Below are positions 10,463 to 23,285 of a stretch of 52,033 bases of DNA, in pieces. This DNA is from Protostelium mycophagum. Taxonomy: Eukaryota; Evosea; Variosea; Protosteliida; Protosteliaceae. The translations under genes were made by a program, and so were the position numbers. Numbering within the stretch: position 1 is the stretch's first letter; every line of letters begins with the position of its first letter. The stretch lies in the NCBI GenBank assembly GCA_002081555.1, contig MZNV01001214.1, forward strand, positions 1 to 52,033, read 5' to 3'. The notes beneath the pieces were generated by a model, which did no database searches, was not told where the DNA came from, and worked only from the letters and a program-made list of their open reading frames with translations.

Positions 10463-13400
10463 ATGTCTAAAGCACAACGCCTAATCAATCACGAAAGTCT
10501 CGAAGACGCCCAGAAGCGTCTCGAGGCGACACCTGCACAGCAGGCATGGAAAGACATTGGAGTAAAGAACCACTTTGGTGTCTGTGTACCACTATTTGGC
10601 CTCAAAACACACAAGAGCTGTGGTGTTGGAGAATACCTCGACCTCTTACCGCTTAGTACGTAGTTTTCCATTCTGAACGACATTCGTTCTCATCTCTAAC
10701 CTCTTTACAGTCGATTTCGCAAGCTCTGTTAATTTCGATGTGATCCAACTCCTCCCTTTGAACGACACCAACATGGACAACTCACCTTTCTCCCCTATGT
10801 CTGCCTTCACCCTTCACCCCTGCTACCTCTCTCTTACCGCCCTCCCCCACTACTCTTCATCTACCAACGAAATGAAAGGCCTCGTACATGATCTCCAGGA
10901 GATGAACAACAACGAGCGTGTGGACTGGAAGAAGAGTAAGTATTCTTCGAGTCGATCCATCAGAAATATCTGATCATTAAATAGTTCGCGAGCTCAAAAT
11001 CCAATGGTTGAAGCTCTACTTCGCCCTTCCCGAGAGCCAAGACGTTCTTAAAACCGAAGAGTTTAAGGCTTTCCTGGAAAAGAACAGCTACTGGATCGAG
11101 GGTCACGCCCTCTTTTCACATTTCAAGGGCAAAAACAGCTACAAGCACTGGGAAGACTGGCCAGAGACCGCCATCTTGGACAAGGAGCGCGATGAGGCCA
11201 AGTTACACTCCATCTCTGAGACACCCACCTACAAGAAATTCCTGGAACAGTACAAGCAAGAGATCCTCTTCTTCCAATTGAACCAATTCTACTGCTTCAA
11301 GCAGCTTTCTGAGGTGAAAGAGTACGGAAAGACCAAGAACGTATACTTGAAGGGTAAGAGTACTACACCACGATTATACAACTGCTTCGTGTTGGTCTGT
11401 AGCTGTTCGCAGTCCCTGAAATCTGCGATCTTTGATATCTCTACCGGAGTTCTCATCTTCTTGCAGGAGACATTCCCTTCTTATGTTCTAAGGACTCCGC
11501 CGATGTCTGGTTCCACAGAAACTTATTCCAGACAAGCGCAAGCGCTGGAGCACCCCCCGATCTCATGAGCAAGGATGGACAAGACTGGGGACTTCCTCTC
11601 TACAACTGGCCAGAGATGGAGAAAGAGAACTACAAGTGGTGGAGGGTCAGTTTTATTTTTCTCTATAGTGTACACGTGTTTATTAGTGATGTGACTCACA
11701 AGCGCAGGAACGTTGCCGCACCGCTTCAAACTTTTTCAGCCTCTACCGTGTTGACCACATCGTCGGATTCTTCAGAGTTTGGGGAGTTCCCAAGGGAAGA
11801 AAGCCTTCAGAGGGAGGCTACCAACCATCTGACAAATCACTCTGGATTCCTCAGGTATAAACCCATAATTTCTTCAACAACTCTTGACCTCCACAGGGAG
11901 AGAAGATTCTGAAGGTTCTTCTAGAATCTACAGATATGCTTCCCATTGGTGAAGATCTTGGTACTGTTCCCATGGACGTCAGACTGTGTCTCCAACGCCT
12001 GGGTATCTGTGGAACTAAAGTTCTCCGCTGGGAAAGACAGTGGGACAGAAAGGAGGAAGGACAGCCTTTCATCAACATCAACGACTTTAATGTCGATTCT
12101 ATGACCACCGTGTCTACTCACGATTGCGAGACTCTGCCATTGTGGTGGATCCAACGTGTCGACGAAGCTAAGGCATTCTGTCGCTACAAGCACTGGTCTT
12201 ACAAGGTATATATTTCACATTCTTCGCACCAATCTTGTACAGTGAATTTCAATGTATTCAATTATTCATCGTTGTGCAGGTCGACGAGAACAAGCCCCCT
12301 TTTGCCGTCGACCCCAAGTCTGCCAGCGCCAAATTGGTGGGAAAATCTATCCCTCGCACAGCATTGGAAGACATCCTCAGAGACTCCCACAACTCTGCCT
12401 CTCTCTTCCACATCAATTTGTTGTCCGAGTACCTCGCCTTGTTCCCTCCCACAACCGAGGATCCTCGCGGTTTGGTCTACTGGAACCCACTGCTGGAGCG
12501 TATCAACATGCCCGGAACTGTCGCTGACACAAACTGGTCATACAGAATGCTTCCAACTCTTGAGGACGTAAACGCTCACCCTGAGCTGAAGGACGCCATC
12601 GCTAAGACAAGATCCGAAGCAACCAAGATCGAGGCGACAAGACACGAGAAGAGCCAGAGACAATACGTCAGAGAGCCCAGAAAGCTTCCCGACAAATTGA
12701 GAGTTTTCCCTGGAAAGCCTTACCCTCTTGGTGCCTCTTGGGACGGTAAGTCATCAACAGAGTAGAGTACAATTAATAACACCTGCACAGGAGCAGGTTG
12801 TAACTTTGCTGTCTTCTCAGAGCACGCAACTCACGCTGTACTTGTCCTCTTTGACTCTGTTACCGCCACAAAGGAGACCCATCAGATCGAGATGCCAGAG
12901 TATGACGATTTCGTATTCCACTGTTACTTACCGGACGTCCGCCCAGGACAACTCTACGGATTCAGAATAGAAGGCCCATGGGATCCTTGGAACGGACACC
13001 GTTTCAACCCCAACAAGGTGATTTTCCTTCTTGCATCCAATTCCAAAATATTTAATAATGTGCAGGTCTTGCTCGACCCCTACGCCAAGGCAATCGGCCG
13101 TGACGTCCAGTGGGACGACTCTATGTTCCCCTACTCCATCGAGGACTCTTCTTATGACAAGGATCTCATCCGCAATGAAGACGATAACGCCGCCTTCTGC
13201 CCTCTTGGTGCTGTGATCGACACTGCATTTACTTGGGGTAACGACCACCCTCCCAACACACCATGGCATCAGACTGTCATCTACGAGGCTCACGTCAGAG
13301 CTCTCACCAACATGATGCCCGAGATCCCAGAGCACGTCAGAGGAACTTACTCTGCTCTGTGTTTCGAGCCCGTCATCAAGCACTTGAAGAAACTCGGTGT

Positions 13401-15193
13401 CACCGCTATCGAGTTGCTGCCCATCCACCACCACGTCGACGAGAAATTCTTGTTGGACAAGGGACTCAAGAACTACTGGGGTTACAACACCCTCGCCTTC
13501 TTTGCGCCTGACATTCGCTACACTTCCTCCACTGACGTGCTCGGTGCCGTGAACGAATTCAAAACTATGGTCAGAGTGTTGCACAGCCACAACATTGAGG
13601 TCATTTTGGATGTGGTGTACAACCACACTGCTGAGGGTAACCACTACGGTCCCGTTTTCAGCTTCAAGGGTTTTGACAACACTGCTTATTACAAGACTGT
13701 CGAGGGTGATGAGAGATTCTATTTTGACTACACTGGATGTGGAAACTCTCTGAACGTACGCCACCCACGTGTGTTGCAGCTCATTATGGACTCCCTCAGA
13801 TACTGGATCCAAGAGATGCACGTTGACGGTTTCCGTTTCGATCTCGCCTCCACTCTTGCGCGTACCTTCTACGAGGTAACAGCACAAAGATATAATGTTT
13901 CAAAAACTCACTCGAAAAGGTGGACAAGCTCGGAGCCTTCTTTGATATCATTCACCAAGACCCCGTCATTTCTAAGGTGAAGCTGATTGCCGAGCCATGG
14001 GATTTGGGATCCGGAGGATACCAAGTCGGAAACTTCCCCGTCTTGTGGACAGAGTGGAACGGAAGATTCCGTGATGACGTCAGAGGATTCTGGAACGGCA
14101 AGGGAACTTCTCTTGCTGAACTTGCCACACGTATTACTGGTGAGTTTTCTTTTGTCATTTTCCCCCGCTTCGGCAATGCGTCTGTTGGGTACATGAAATA
14201 AACATTTTAATTTTCATGCGTGCTGACACGCAACAGGATCTTCAGATTTATACTCCATTGACTCTGGACGCTCTGCAGTTGCATCCATCAACTTTGTCAC
14301 TTGCCACGATGGTTTCAACCTTCGCGACCTTGTGACTTACAACGAGAAGCACAACGAAGCTAACGGTGAGAACAACTGTGACGGAAACAATGAGAACGCA
14401 TCTTGGAACCACGGTGTTGAAGGAGAGACTGACGATGAGGGCATAAAGGAGTTCAGATGGAGACAGCGTGCCAATATGGTCGCCACATTATTCCTTTCTC
14501 TCGGAGTTCCCATGCTTTTGGGAGGTGATGAGCTCTCCATGACCCAGGTAATTATTCCATTGGTTTTTTATGTGATTCTAAGTTTTCCAGGGAGGAAACA
14601 ACAACACCTACTGTCAAGACAATGAACTGACTCACTACGACTGGGAAGGTGTCCACAAAGACGCAGACACACAGGAATTCTTGGAATTCTGTGAGAAGAT
14701 GATCAACATCAGACACCAACAGAAGGTCCTTCAGAGAAGAAGACATTTCCAGGTATGGAATTAAAGGTCAAAAGCAAGCAAAATATTAACAATAAAACAG
14801 GGAAGAAGCAGAAAGGGAGGAGCTCGTGACATCACCTGGTACCTTCCTGACGGAAGAGAACCACAGAGTGACGACTGGCATAACTCTGGTCAACAATGTC
14901 TCGGTTACATCATGGACGGACAGGCCATCAATGAAGTCTCTGAGAGAGGAACTCGCATCGTGGGAGACACCCTCTTGATCCTCATCAACGGATCATTCAA
15001 TGATGTAGAATTCAAGGTCCCCACACATTCTTCTCAGATGCCTTGGTCTCTCATCTTGTCCACAGACAGATCTTTGTCTAAGGACAACAAGATGGGACAC
15101 TTGTGGCAGGCCAATGACACATTCCACATGAAGGACCACTCCGTTTCAATACTGCAGTTGTACAACCCCAGAACAAGACAACTCAAAAGATAA
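10463..15193 (+). CDS. Bifunctional 4-alpha-glucanotransferase (GH77) / isoamylase-type debranching enzyme (GH13)
   Basis: One gene with about 12 introns encodes two glucan enzymes. The N-terminal half is a MalQ/amylomaltase-type GH77 domain, which moves alpha-1,4-glucan chains. It has [12 protein letters not shown] and CGVGEYLDL near the start and the three expected acidic sites in [19 protein letters not shown] and STHDCE. After a charged linker, the C-terminal half starts with a CBM48-like domain ([35 protein letters not shown]). The GH13 barrel follows, with [10 protein letters not shown], the nucleophile in [10 protein letters not shown], the acid/base in LIAEPWD and CHDGFNLRD. All catalytic residues I know for both families are present. 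Exon phases join throughout, for example 10655|10711 and 10935|10985. Most eukaryotes use AGL for debranching, so this is an alternative enzyme. The gene ends at TAA 15191-15193. Confidence 0.95.
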
Positions 15194-15863
15194 ATAGTGT
15201 CTGAGATATTTCCATCTTGATCTTTTGTACACTTCACATAAACTGCGTTCCATACCGTATACTGGACATAAGTTACCGCGACTCGCGGTCAGCAAGTCTG
15301 TGGCCGCAATCCACATATTTTACAACGACCCAAAAAAACAAAAAATTGTTTTCGATTATTGAATCTGTTTTGCTTCAAACCCGCAGCATCAGAAGGGACG
15401 GAAAGGTAAAATTCTTTTCTGGTCTGGCAGAGATTTCTAGTTTACGTTGTTCACATAATTTTTCGGGGTAGATCTCAGCTTTCTGTAGTCTTTGACCTGT
15501 CCATCGATCAGAAATTAAACAAAAATTCTTTTAACAGTATTTAATACTGACCAGGCAAAATACGGTCATGGCTGATATTTTGTGACACTAGTAATTCTCC
15601 TTGATGCCAGGAAATAATTTCAAAAATTTGGAGGTAGTGCATGATTTGATAACCGTGTACACTTTCGAATGTGGACCTGTTTGATCAACTTATAATAAAC
15701 GATACAATACTAAATATGTTTCCACCAGACAATATGATCTTGGCTTGACTTTTTAGTTCAGCAGCAATGCCACATAATTAAAAAAATAAAGTCATTTCGG
15801 GTTGTCTGGGAGTTTGTTCTGACGCGCAAGTGCGGGAGATTTTCACAAGACACCAATCCGAAC
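15194..15863. other. Intergenic region, no supported gene
   Basis: This 670-bp A/T-rich stretch separates two genes on the same strand. It must hold the 3' end of the glycogen enzyme and the promoter of the WD40 gene. Open frames here are short, lack motifs and mostly lack an ATG. I see no tRNA-like cloverleaf or repeat. Confidence 0.5.
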
Positions 15864-18307
15864 ATGGAAAGGACGGAAAGTCAAAAGACAGTCAGTCTTT
15901 TTCAATCACACTGTATGGATCACCAAAAGTCTAAATTCTCGCAGATTGACGAATCTGATGAATTCCATTCTGCTGTGGGATCTGAAAGCCTGAGCTCAGG
16001 AGAAGAAGATCAACCAGAACCAGAATTACAAACACTCACCAGACAAGTAAGGCATCAGCGAAACTCAAGTGGATGGATCTTCTTTATCTTTTGATCATCT
16101 AAGAAATAGATGTTTAGAAGTATAGGTTTCGTACAGCACACCAGAAGAGGTTCATGCGACCACATTACAGAGTTCAGTTGAGAAGTTGAAATTGGAGGCA
16201 TCACCAAGAAGATCGCTGCCTCCGTTACCTCCAAAGCCAACAAAATTTCTCGCCTCTTCTCTTGAAGCAAATCAACCGCTACAGCCCGTGAGTCAAGCTG
16301 CCTGTTACGTTCTTAAAGTTAAATGAGAAGACAGGCCACTAAAATGGGCTCGATACAGCCGGAAGGAGAAGATATAAAGATAATGGTCAAGAATCTCAAT
16401 ACAATGGAGACCTTTTCTGCAACGCCTCGAGAGTTTGAGAAGATCATACCAAAATCAGTAGATCCAAGAGGGCTGGACCCATTGCAACAACACATCAACA
16501 AAAGAAGTATGTACATGACTTCTGCGCCCATTTTGACACGATCTCCTTCTTCGACAATATTTCTCATAGAGATAGATATTGATGCTGGGCTCCCAGATGA
16601 CTCAGAAGAAAAAAAATCCAAGTCAAATGGGGTACCCATCTCTGTCATAATAATCAGACTCATATGATCACAGAAAGTCTTTGCTAAAAGCCCGTCACTT
16701 CGTGGCAACAACAAGAGTAAAAAAAACAAATTATTCGCCCAGGCACCGATGCAGAGCAGTCACGTTCACGAGGGACCTATCTGGTGTCTAAGATTCAGCT
16801 ATGACGGCTCTCTTTTTGCTACTGCAGGCGCCGACTCCATCGTCAAGTATGTCTTAAAAAATTCGCAGACCACCAAGGCAATAACATATCTACCTCTAAA
16901 CCATCACTATAATCCCGATAATATATATTTAATTTCTTAGAGTCTGGCGCGTTGTAGAGAGCTCAAATTCTTACAAGTTCCACGAGACAGAGCCTTATAG
17001 AATATTAACTGGACACTCTGCTGACGTCCTGTCCATCAGCTGGTCAAAGGTATAAATAGATCTATTTGTAGACGATGATACAAGACAGAGCCGTAGTAAT
17101 TTATTATTGTCTGCCTCCATGGACTGCACGGTACGGTTGTGGAATCTCAACACGAAAAAATCGCAGGTTTTTCAACTTGAAGACATCGCGACGTGTGTGT
17201 CATTCCACCCCAAAGTAAGATATCTTTTTCCTTTGATGACTTTATCATATTTTGTATCAAATGTACTTCCACGAAAATCAAAAGTAAAAAAATAAATTCC
17301 ACCTTGCCGAAATTCTCGACAAAAAATAAAATTCGCAGAACGAAGAAGTGTTTGTGACGGGAAGCCTGGACAATATCATTTACATCTGGAATATTCCAGA
17401 AAAAAGAATTGTCAGGGCCGTGACCTCTTCGGCGCGATTCCCCACCTGTGTCACCTTCAACGAGACGGGAGAGAATATTTGGCTGGGCTCTTCTGATGGC
17501 TGGGTCCACGTACTGAATGCTGAGGTTTTTATTTTATCTATTTTTTATCTATTTATTTGTATATTTATTTTTGTATATTTATTTTTATATATTTATTTTT
17601 GTATATTTATTTTTGTATATTTATTTTTGTATATTTATTTTTTGTACTGAGATATGTGCAGGAGCTCAACTACAAGGCTAGGATCTTGATGAAGAAGGGT
17701 AAATACGGAAAAAAAGGAAAGAAGATAACCGGAGTAGAGATGACAGAAGACGGTAGATATGTACAGATTTTAGAAACGCGTGACACCGTTTTCTGATGGG
17801 TTCAGGCGATCATCAGTTCGAATGATGGACAGATCAGGCAGGTTGATACGATAAGCTTCTCTGAAGTATGTAAATACAAAGCACACAAGTCTGACAACTT
17901 GCAAATTTTCGCATCGAGCAGGTAAGTTGTTGAAGATTCTGTTTAAAATTCGTGTTGAATGTTGATCCTCTTAAAAGATGAGTTGTTGCTGATCTTGTCA
18001 GTTCAAAGACGAAGTACATCATCAGTGGTTCTGAAGACCATTACGTTTACATCTGGGACACATCATTCCTCACAAATCCTGGAATTTTCACAGCCGCGAA
18101 GAGGTTTCACGACTGCTTTGAAGGTGAGAGATGACGTCATCATCAGTGGGACTGACGTCATCAGCTGCCAACAGTGCGGTAATATGTGCACAATTTGCTC
18201 CAGTAGATAGGAGGGCGACAGAGTTGGAAGAATACCAGATGATCGTCACAACAAACTCTAATGGGGAAATTAAAATCTTTCAGAACAAGCTGATTGATAA
18301 ACTGTAA
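15864..18307 (+). CDS. WD40-repeat protein, WDR44-like
   Basis: The N-terminus is polar and acidic (GSESLSSGEEDQPEPE), with a proline-rich piece (SLPPLPPKPTKF). The WD40 propeller begins at about 16750 (HVHEGPIWCLRFSYDG, LFATAGAD). The blades that follow include ILTGHSADVLSISWSK, SASMDCTVRLWNL, FVTGSLDNIIYIWNI, YIISGSEDHYVYIWD and a C-terminal blade IMVTTNSNGEIKIFQ. The order and the long N-terminal extension fit WDR44/Rab11-binding protein; in animals that protein acts on Rab11 recycling endosomes, a role only inferred here. Ten or so introns interrupt the blades. One of them, at 17524, is filled with a short tandem repeat. The stop is at 18305-18307. Confidence 0.88.
17524..17652. repeat. 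A/T-rich tandem repeat inside a WDR44 intron
   Basis: The intron consists mostly of repeats of a 13-14-bp unit, atttatttttgtat, in about eight imperfect copies. It ends at the gtgcag acceptor before the ELNYKARI exon. The unit is not coding. Confidence 0.85.
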
Positions 18308-18658
18308 AATAAAAATGTTTATTTGAAAAGTCTGTTTAACATTTTGTTTATTTTTCAAAGCATGATGAATGCGCTGCAAAAGAGAAAACAGTGCACCTTC
18401 AGATTCTACTGTGGATGTTCCATAAACTCTGGCTGCGTTTTGTCAGAACTGCAATCTACAACGCCCTCTATACAGCCTTGAACCAGCACTTAGGCAACCA
18501 TACAATTTCAAAAATTAATAGCCTCTCAACGTGCACCTCTGAAGCAAGATGAGGAAAATTGTGCAGATTCGCATTCGCTGAATCTAGAAAAAATCGACCA
18601 CGTGACATTCTGGGTTGCAGATTTCGTGTCACATCGACAAAAACCACTCATCAACACC
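18308..18658. other. Intergenic region, no supported gene
   Basis: About 350 bp between the WD40 gene and the twin-CX9C gene on the same strand. Short ATG frames of about 40 codons occur but have no features of real proteins. The stretch likely holds the promoter of the small downstream gene. Confidence 0.5.
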
Positions 18659-19052
18659 ATGAATCCGGACGAGAGATACTCAATGATAGACAAGAACCAG
18701 AGCCCAAGCCATAAACCGGGGATAGGAAAGAAAAAACCGAGCCAGATCTCTGCTGAATTACGACCATGTGCTAAAGAAGCAAAGCTTTCTATGGATTGTA
18801 AGTGATGAAACAGTCTTTTTTGCTGAATTATAGAGGTCAAAACTGGGGCTTTGATCCAACACGAAAGAACGATTGTCAGAAATACATCGATGCATATAAA
18901 GGATGTTTAGAAGTAGAGGTGGGAGAGAAAATGTTGGTGTCTCTTTCTGATCATTAATGAAGGCCAACAAATATGTTGATCCTGAGGTTCTCCGGAAGAG
19001 GGAAGAGAAGAAGAAAGATTTCATAAAGCCAAGAGAAGCACCTCCACAATGA
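18659..19052 (+). CDS. Twin-CX9C mitochondrial protein, COX23/CHCHD7-like
   Basis: A small three-exon gene. The start at 18659 gives MNPDERYSMIDKNQ. Two perfect CX9C motifs follow, CAKEAKLSMDC and CQKYIDAYKGC, separated by 13 residues. The first motif is completed only by splicing: the exon ends on the first base of the cysteine codon, and the acceptor must be the second AG (ttatagag), since the first would create a stop. The C-terminus is basic (LRKREEKKKDFIKPRE). Proteins of this family are oxidised by Mia40 in the mitochondrial intermembrane space and often help assemble cytochrome oxidase. The exact member (COX23, CHCHD7 or a sister) is not certain. Confidence 0.82.
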
Positions 19053-19669
19053 GAACATCTCAATTGAGATATCTCGGTGTAAAACGTAATATAAAATCAT
19101 CACATTCATCTGTGATCATATTTTTGCAAAGCACAGATCAGAAAATATAAAAAATAATTTTGTCTGAATTTATGTGTACCTGTCTCTTGCGCACCTTCGA
19201 CAACTTAACAGATAGCAGTTTTCACCATTTCGAATGTCCCTTTCAATATGTGAACCGTAAATTTTACAGTTTGGCTCTTGTATCTATGCAAACAGAACTG
19301 TCTTATCAAACCTACAACAGCGGACAAAACTTAATTGATATTTCGATACTCAAAAATTTTCATTTCCGCCAACTTCCACCAGATCTTGAAACAAAATTCA
19401 TCAGATTTGACATAAAAATACTCAAACTGTGATGAACTACATTAACGAGACAGCGTACAACACTAACTCCAAATTCCATCACAGCTCTGAACGGCAAACA
19501 AAAGGACCAATGCACAGCTGGAGACGAACCTCTTCATGAATACGAAGCGTGGGACTGGTGAAATAACGATCATTTCGCCGGGTATTTGCCTTCGGGCTGA
19601 CGCCTTCAGTTGTAGATGAGAGCTTGCGAGAAAATTTCAGAAGGATTCCAGCTGAATTTGGTGATTTAT
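19053..19669. other. Convergent 3' intergenic region
   Basis: The region lies between the stop of the CX9C gene (+) and the stop chosen for the F-box/kelch gene (-). On the minus strand an 80-codon open frame (19479-19718) overlaps the kelch C-terminus in another frame and could be an alternative last exon. A 90-codon plus-strand frame at 19160 has no good ATG or motif. Nothing else is supported. Confidence 0.4.
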
Positions 19670-21739
19670 TCAAGGCTTTGAATTGCGTCTCTGAAACGGT
19701 GACATGGTCATCTGACACAATTTTTGCTTCATCTTCTTCAGAGTTGGGGAGAGGGTCAAGGCTGGGCTGAATGACTCCTTGATGACCCTGCTCGGGGCCT
19801 CCTCGTTGTAGACGCTTCTGTACAGTGCCGGTGACTGCACAATGTCAGGTCCAATAATATCCAAAAAGGCGTACCATTTTGATCGACCAGAATTCGTCGA
19901 GGGCGCCAGAGCTGTAGCCGTGCATCAGGTATATGACGTCACCAACGACATTCGTTGTACAGTCATCCCTCTCTGTGGGGCATTTCCCGCCCAAACTCTG
20001 CTTGGTCCAATGCCTCGTGACGGTGTCGTAGACAAATACGTCGTTGCTCACACTGCCTCTGTTTTTTATTCTGCCGCCCCCAAAGACAAACAGGAATCTG
20101 CCTGAGAAATATAAACGAGTGATCCGAAAAGATAAATTATGGGATCGTTTTCTTGCTGGAATGTGTAGTTGTGATGTTATATTTAAAAAGAAAGTCTTGT
20201 GTAGATATCTTATACTCTGCCGCAGTCATTCGACAAGGGCTACAGCTACTAAAATAAAAAACACACCTATATTCCAAACTGAAGCAAAAGTCGTCGCATC
20301 CACTTCCACTCCGGTCGTGTTAAGATGTGTCCAGTGCATCGTCTTCGGGTCTAACACGTGCACGTCGTTGAATTTATTCAACCAGTTATCTCCATTACCT
20401 CCACCAAAGAGGTAGATCTGAGATCATCAATAAAAATAAATTATTTTTTCGAACCTTATCCTCTATGGTGACCATCTTGTGGCCACAACGAGCCTCTGGG
20501 ATATCACCATACATGGTGGGAGTGTGCCACGTCATTGTGGCGGTGTCAAGAACATGAAGGTCGTTCGAGTCCACCAGCTCCAATTCCTGCTGTAATAGTC
20601 CTCCAAAGATGAACATCTTCTTGTCATAGACGGTAGAGGCATGATTGGATCGAGAGAGGGGTGATGTTCCATTCACCTCTGGTATCCACCAGTATCGTTT
20701 GACTGTCCACTATGAGTATTGTACAACTTCAAAATGAAAATCTTACCTGGATCGAAGCAGCTCAGCTCGAATCTCTGAGAGATGCCGTCATACCCGCCAA
20801 ACATATAAAAGATGCCGTCGATTTCCATGGTGGTATGCTTGGAGATCTTTGGTGGGCTACCCTTTATCTTTGGTTGGGTGAAATGACCAGTAGTCGTGTC
20901 ATAAAAGAAGAAATCGCTGAATCTTTGCTTCTGCTGAAATTGTCCACCGATATATACAATTTTGTTATCATGTACAGTTCCAGAGTGTGCATAGCGAGGA
21001 GAAGGCTTGACACCTCCCAAAGAAGTTTGATTGAGAGATATCTGGGTCCATCCGAGAGTCACTGCAACAATAAATTACATCATTTTAATCAACAACACAT
21101 CAATCATCAACAATAAAATAGAGAAACCTACTTTCTAACTCGAGGAGGTGTTTGGAAATAAAATGCTTCTTCCAGAAGAGGTCATCAGAAAGACCGAAAT
21201 CATCTTGTATTCTGCTCTTCTGTTCAAATTGATCCGGCCAGCGTCTCTGGCACAATTGTCTCCATAAATCAGAGTGACAGGCCAACTGTCTCATAAAGTG
21301 AGAGGTGGCCCCAAAAACAACAAGGTCGGTTGCTTCCAAAAAGGAAAGCACATAGGAAATGAGCTCGCCTGTATCAATAAGTGATGATGCATTTTCAAGA
21401 GCAGGAGATACTCACTCGGAACAGAATCTAAGATACAGTTCATCTCGGGTATTGTTTGCAAAGACCTCAAGATGGTTTGTTCGTCCGGCTAGTTGGTACA
21501 AAAATGCTCTTTGTGTGTCGGGTTTCTTAACGAAAGATGCGACGCGGTAGTTACCGTTCTGTGATAGTAATTGTTGTAGACGCAAAAATTCCTCAATTTG
21601 ATGGTGAATTCGGGCTTCCACTTGTTTCTTGCGGAGCAGATTTGTGTTTTATCAGTTCAGAAGCACCACAATCGTGGTTGTACCAAGTGAAAACAAAAAT
21701 AGACTCTTTATTCGCTTCAAGAGGAGGAGGACTGGACAT
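19670..21739 (-). CDS. F-box and kelch-repeat protein
   Basis: The start at 21739 (MSSPPPLEANKESIFVF) opens a short N-terminal region with helical HHQIEEFLRLQQLLSQN, then an F-box-like domain (ISYVLSFLEATDLVVFGATS, LWRQLCQRRW). Kelch repeats follow: SPRYAHSGTVHDNKIVYIGG, KHTTMEIDGIFYMFGGY, SRSNHASTVYDKKMFIFGG, GHKMVTIEDKIYLFGGG, RFLFVFGGG and DVIYLMHG. Such proteins usually act as substrate receptors of SCF ubiquitin ligases, with the F-box binding Skp1 and the propeller binding the target. The join between the first exon and the F-box exon is uncertain. The C-terminal tail is polar and ends at 19670; a different last exon is possible. Confidence 0.87.
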
Positions 21740-21793
21740 TGCCTTCCAACTTCAACTTCTCGACAAGTTCAGACAGTGCCGAGCCTGAAAGAA

Positions 21794-23206
21794 TCAAAAC
21801 TTCGGACAATATAGAGTTGCAGCACAGGCAAATCCGCCAATACAAAGATGATTCTGACCTTGCGAGTAGTCGACTAATTCAAAAGGTAGCTTGTTCTCCA
21901 TAGAAGTTGGTCTGATGGAGGCCTGCGAGTTGATAACTCTGATTGTTGGGGACATGTCCACATCGATCTCCCAGAGATGAAGCTCACTCCAATCAAATAG
22001 AAGAGGCTCTGTCATCTGACAATGTGAATGATGATCTTCTTGGCTATTCATTACCTCTCCAAAAGGGTTAAAATCCACCAGGAAGACTTTCATGCTCTTT
22101 GTGATGTACACATCAAATACATCTTTGCTCGTGTCAAGATCATTTGAAAGTGGTCATTATATTTTGAAAGAGGATACAATCTGTGTCTGAGAATTTTTCC
22201 TTGATATGCTGTTGAAAGAACTCTGTAATCCTTCTCTGGATGTCTGTCTTCATCTCATTCAAAAATGGAAAATAACCGTCTGCATGACGCTGTGAGATAC
22301 CTTCACAATGTCAGTTGATCTGCACATCATGCCTGTCTACTCACCAAACAGATGATTATTCTTGACAAAACATCGAAACTCCATAGAAGGCTTGATGTTG
22401 TCGTACCATTTCCTCAGGACGAGGACCAATTGTTCTGGTCTCACTCGGTCACTTGAAGGGTTGCATTTCTCGTATCTGCCAACAAGGTGAATGATTGCAT
22501 CTTCTCATTTAACAAGATGCTCGATTATACTGTGTACACAACCACGCAAAGTTCTGACAGAACCACTGCTGTACCGCACTCAAATTCTGATGCTTACGCG
22601 TGAGAGAGGTCGTGGGAGACGAAGTCTGATGATTTGAGGAGGAGATACACATCCTCTGGTTTCAGGCATTTGAGATTGCTTGTTGTCGACATCCACACCG
22701 CATCCTGCATTGATGAGTCGGTACATTCAAATTGGTGTAAAATGCCTTTGGAGAGCTCCAATTGAGCTTTGGGAAGACTGAACCACCATATTCTTTGATG
22801 ATGTCGACAATTTGTGCATCTAATTCTGGGAAATTGGGCGACTCTTGCGAAGGTGCCTGTCTACTTTGAGCTTGACAATCGCTGCATGATTCAAGATTTA
22901 TGAGATATGATGATATCTCGCTAACCTCATCTTCATCTGACCATTTTGCTTCTCCAGCATCAAATCTGTCGTACTCATCTTGTCTGGAGACGACCCCATT
23001 GAAGAACATGCCATCTGATTCTAACCACGTTAGAACCTCCTCAGGTAAAGGAATTATGTGGCTCGGGAAGGTGACATCTTTAAATCGAGGGTACCATTGA
23101 TCAAATGAACAATTTGTGATTTGTGATTCTCTCAGGAATCTATTATGATCAGTTGTTGAAAGCCTTCTTAGCCATACATTTCTTCTCCTTGTTGATCTGT
23201 GGTCAT
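21794..23206 (-). CDS. CDC123: CDC123, eIF2 assembly factor (ATP-grasp fold)
   Basis: CDC123 helps assemble the translation factor eIF2 and has an ATP-grasp fold. The start at 23206 (MTTDQQGEE) joins over a small intron to [19 protein letters not shown]. Diagnostic blocks follow: the acidic stretch [27 protein letters not shown] across an intron, [52 protein letters not shown], and [10 protein letters not shown], which carries the metal-binding D and N. The end matches the family's [12 protein letters not shown] and LPFELVDY. It then runs on for about 20 extra residues to 21794. It lies 54 bp from the F-box/kelch start on the same strand and is divergent from RAD52. Confidence 0.94.
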
Positions 23207-23285
23207 CGCGCCTGATTTCCTATAATCCTTTCCTGGAATTTTGATTTCTTCTGACATACAAAACATAACATATCAGACAACATCA
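23207..23285. promoter_or_regulatory. Compact bidirectional promoter region, CDC123/RAD52
   Basis: The ATGs of two divergent genes are 79 bp apart, so both transcription starts and 5' UTRs must fit here or overlap the opposite gene. No named motif is visible. Confidence 0.6.

Noticed and set aside
12928-13887. 319-codon open frame on the minus strand
   Set aside because: It lies fully antisense to conserved GH13 exons with all catalytic motifs. The open frame follows from codon usage of the real gene, and its translation is valine/serine-rich with no motif.
19160-19432. 90-codon plus-strand frame
   Set aside because: It starts without a good ATG, has no motif, and lies in a convergent 3' region.
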